Source: Sphingomonas sp. NFR15 (GTDB taxonomy: Bacteria > Pseudomonadota > Alphaproteobacteria > Sphingomonadales > Sphingomonadaceae). Taken from it: 64,000 bases of DNA. The notes under the pieces are model-generated. The model searched no databases. It was not told where the DNA came from and worked only from the letters and a program-made list of their open reading frames with translations. Shown here one piece after another: positions 62,891 to 64,000 of this stretch. The first letter of the stretch is position 1; each line of letters opens with the position of its first letter. The stretch spans positions 124,001 through 188,000 of the forward strand of contig NZ_FMWX01000004.1 of assembly GCF_900103265.1 (NCBI RefSeq), read 5' to 3'. The position numbers and the translations under genes were made by a program.

Positions 62891-63561
62891 CCAACCGTAT
62901 CTTCGTCGCGCTCGACACGCCCGACATGGCGCGCGCCCGCGCGATCGCGCAGCGGGTCCGCCATCATGTCGGCGGCATCAAGCTCGGCCTCGAATTCTTC
63001 ATGGCGAACGGCCGGCACGGCGTCACCGAGATGCACGAACTCGGCCTGCCGATCTTCCTCGATCTCAAGCTGCACGACATCCCCAACACCGTCGCCAAGG
63101 CGATCCAGGCGCTGCGCGGACTCGATCCAGCGATCCTCACCGTGCATGCCTCGGGCGGGCGGGCGATGCTGGAAGACGCCAAGGCCGCCGCGCCGCTCGG
63201 CACCAAAGTCGTCGCGGTGACGACCCTGACCAGCCTCGACGCGAACGATCTGAGGGCGATCGGCTGCGCGAACGCCCCGCGCGAACAGGTGCTGCGGCTC
63301 ACCGAACTCGCCCGGGAATCAGGCGTCGATGGCATCGTCTGTTCGGGTGAGGAGGTCGCGGCCGCGCACAAGCTTTGGTCGAAGGGCTTCTTCGTCGTGC
63401 CGGGCGTGCGCCCGGCGGACGGCGACATTGGCGACCAGAAGCGCGTGGTAACGCCGCGCGCCGCGATCGATGCCGGCGCATCCATCCTGGTGATCGGCCG
63501 CCCGATCACCGGCGCGAGCGACCCCGATGCGGCGGCACGCGCGATCGGCGCGACACTGTGA
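62887..63561 (+). CDS. pyrF: orotidine 5'-phosphate decarboxylase
   Basis: 224 aa from ATG 62887. Catalytic D59-x-K61-x-x-D64 (FLDLKLHDIPNTV), substrate lysine K32 (GGIKLGLEFF), PGVRPADGDIGDQKRVVTP and IGRPITGASDP for phosphate binding. It makes UMP in pyrimidine synthesis. Coupled to lapA by an ATGA overlap, an arrangement seen in alphaproteobacteria. Confidence 0.96.
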   Translation: MTNRIFVALDTPDMARARAIAQRVRHHVGGIKLGLEFFMANGRHGVTEMHELGLPIFLDLKLHDIPNTVAKAIQALRGLDPAILTVHASGGRAMLEDAKAAAPLGTKVVAVTTLTSLDANDLRAIGCANAPREQVLRLTELARESGVDGIVCSGEEVAAAHKLWSKGFFVVPGVRPADGDIGDQKRVVTPRAAIDAGASILVIGRPITGASDPDAAARAIGATL

Positions 63562-63608
63562 CCGCGCGGCGCCGCAGCCGGCCGAACTGAGCCGTGTTCG
63601 ATTCGACG

Positions 63609-64000
63609 ATGCCTGATCCCGTCATCCGCACCGCTGTGCCCGCCGATCTGCCGAACCTCCATCCGGTCATCGAGCGCGCCTATCGGGGCGATGCGGCGCG
63701 CGCCGGCTGGACGCACGAGGCCGATCTGCTCGACGGCGCGCGTATAGACCGCGCGGCGCTGGCGGCGATCGTCGCCGATCCCGCCGCCCGGCTGCTCGTC
63801 GCGGTGGATGGCGGGGAGCCGATCGGCTGCGTGCAGGTGAGCGACCACGGCGGCGCCACCGCCTATCTCGGGCTGCTGTGCATCGAACCGCTGCGGCAAG
63901 CGGCCGGCCTCGGCCGGCGGCTGATCGCCGCCGCCGAGACCACCGCGCGCGACACCTTCGGCGCGCACCGGATCGAGATGACCGTGATCGAGAACCGCAC
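63609..64000 (+). CDS. GNAT-family N-acetyltransferase, 5' part
   Basis: 130 residues are visible from ATG 63609 (GTG 63594 also in frame); the frame stays open to the window end. Starts MPDPVIRTAVPADLPNLHPV, then LVAVDGGEPIGCVQVS and the acetyl-CoA binding loop IEPLRQAAGLGRRLI, typical GNAT motif A (Q/R-x-x-G-x-G). Substrate unknown. Confidence 0.85.
   Translation, partial: MPDPVIRTAVPADLPNLHPVIERAYRGDAARAGWTHEADLLDGARIDRAALAAIVADPAARLLVAVDGGEPIGCVQVSDHGGATAYLGLLCIEPLRQAAGLGRRLIAAAETTARDTFGAHRIEMTVIENR

Overview
The window is about 64 kb of high-GC chromosomal DNA. It most likely comes from an alphaproteobacterium of the Sphingomonadaceae (Sphingomonas-like). Support: a complete exosortase A (XrtA) exopolysaccharide locus, an alphaproteobacterial-style acetolactate synthase, the order comF-grxC-nitrilase-DUF1178, the recG/sdhE/mfd neighbourhood, a TonB-dependent receptor, and several families of short palindromic intergenic repeats. 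No insertion sequence, prophage, integrase, CRISPR array or rRNA was seen. The window opens inside the last codons of miaA and closes inside a GNAT acetyltransferase gene.

Layout. 1-7.1 kb: branched-chain amino acid synthesis (ilvB, ilvN, ilvC, then leuA), with a YceI-like periplasmic protein and a TMEM175-like channel between ilvC and leuA. leuA is preceded by a 14-codon leucine-rich leader peptide and a strong hairpin, which suggests attenuation. 7.2-9.0 kb (minus): a pterin/folate operon, folE, a FolM-like reductase and folB. 9.2-13 kb: a TonB-dependent receptor, a SWIB-domain protein and a secreted coiled-coil protein. 13-16.3 kb: tRNA-Arg(CCT), DUF1178, nitrilase, glutaredoxin and comF, divergent from a methyltransferase. 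16.4-20.5 kb: a CHAP-domain protein, a GT-C membrane glycosyltransferase, a previously easy-to-miss 47-residue protein, a DUF1343 (NamZ-like) protein and a DOMON-like protein. 20.6-28.6 kb: DNA repair genes recG, mfd and rmuC, with sdhE.

28.8-46.9 kb: peptide deformylase followed by the XrtA/PEP-CTERM exopolysaccharide locus. Ten minus-strand genes, tightly packed, run from the export lipoprotein through the chain-length determinant, tyrosine kinase, outer-membrane protein, AAA ATPase, deacetylase, FemAB protein, glycosyltransferase and exosortase A to the amidotransferase. Next to them are an AMP ligase and PLP decarboxylase (minus) and, divergently, an acyl carrier protein with two alpha/beta-hydrolase relatives (plus). 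By analogy with butirosin side-chain synthesis (BtrI/BtrJ/BtrK), the ligase-ACP-decarboxylase set may make a carrier-bound, decarboxylated amino acid for decorating the polymer. This is the most interesting undescribed biology I see here.

47-59.4 kb: trxB; mobA and fdhD (molybdoenzyme maturation); tRNA-Met; a 2'-5' RNA ligase-like protein overlapping kup; a histone-deacetylase-family enzyme; an HSL-type esterase with rppH; a DUF481 outer-membrane protein; and an M20 hydrolase-astA-astB operon for arginine succinylation. 59.4-64 kb: a small membrane protein, a bile-acid/sodium-symporter-family transporter divergent from a LysR regulator, an EEP-family hydrolase, a LapA-domain protein, pyrF and the partial GNAT.

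Intergenic space is small and is mostly filled by palindromic repeats of at least four sequence families. They often abut stop codons, ribosome binding sites or divergent promoters. All family assignments come from reading motifs and context; no database search was run.
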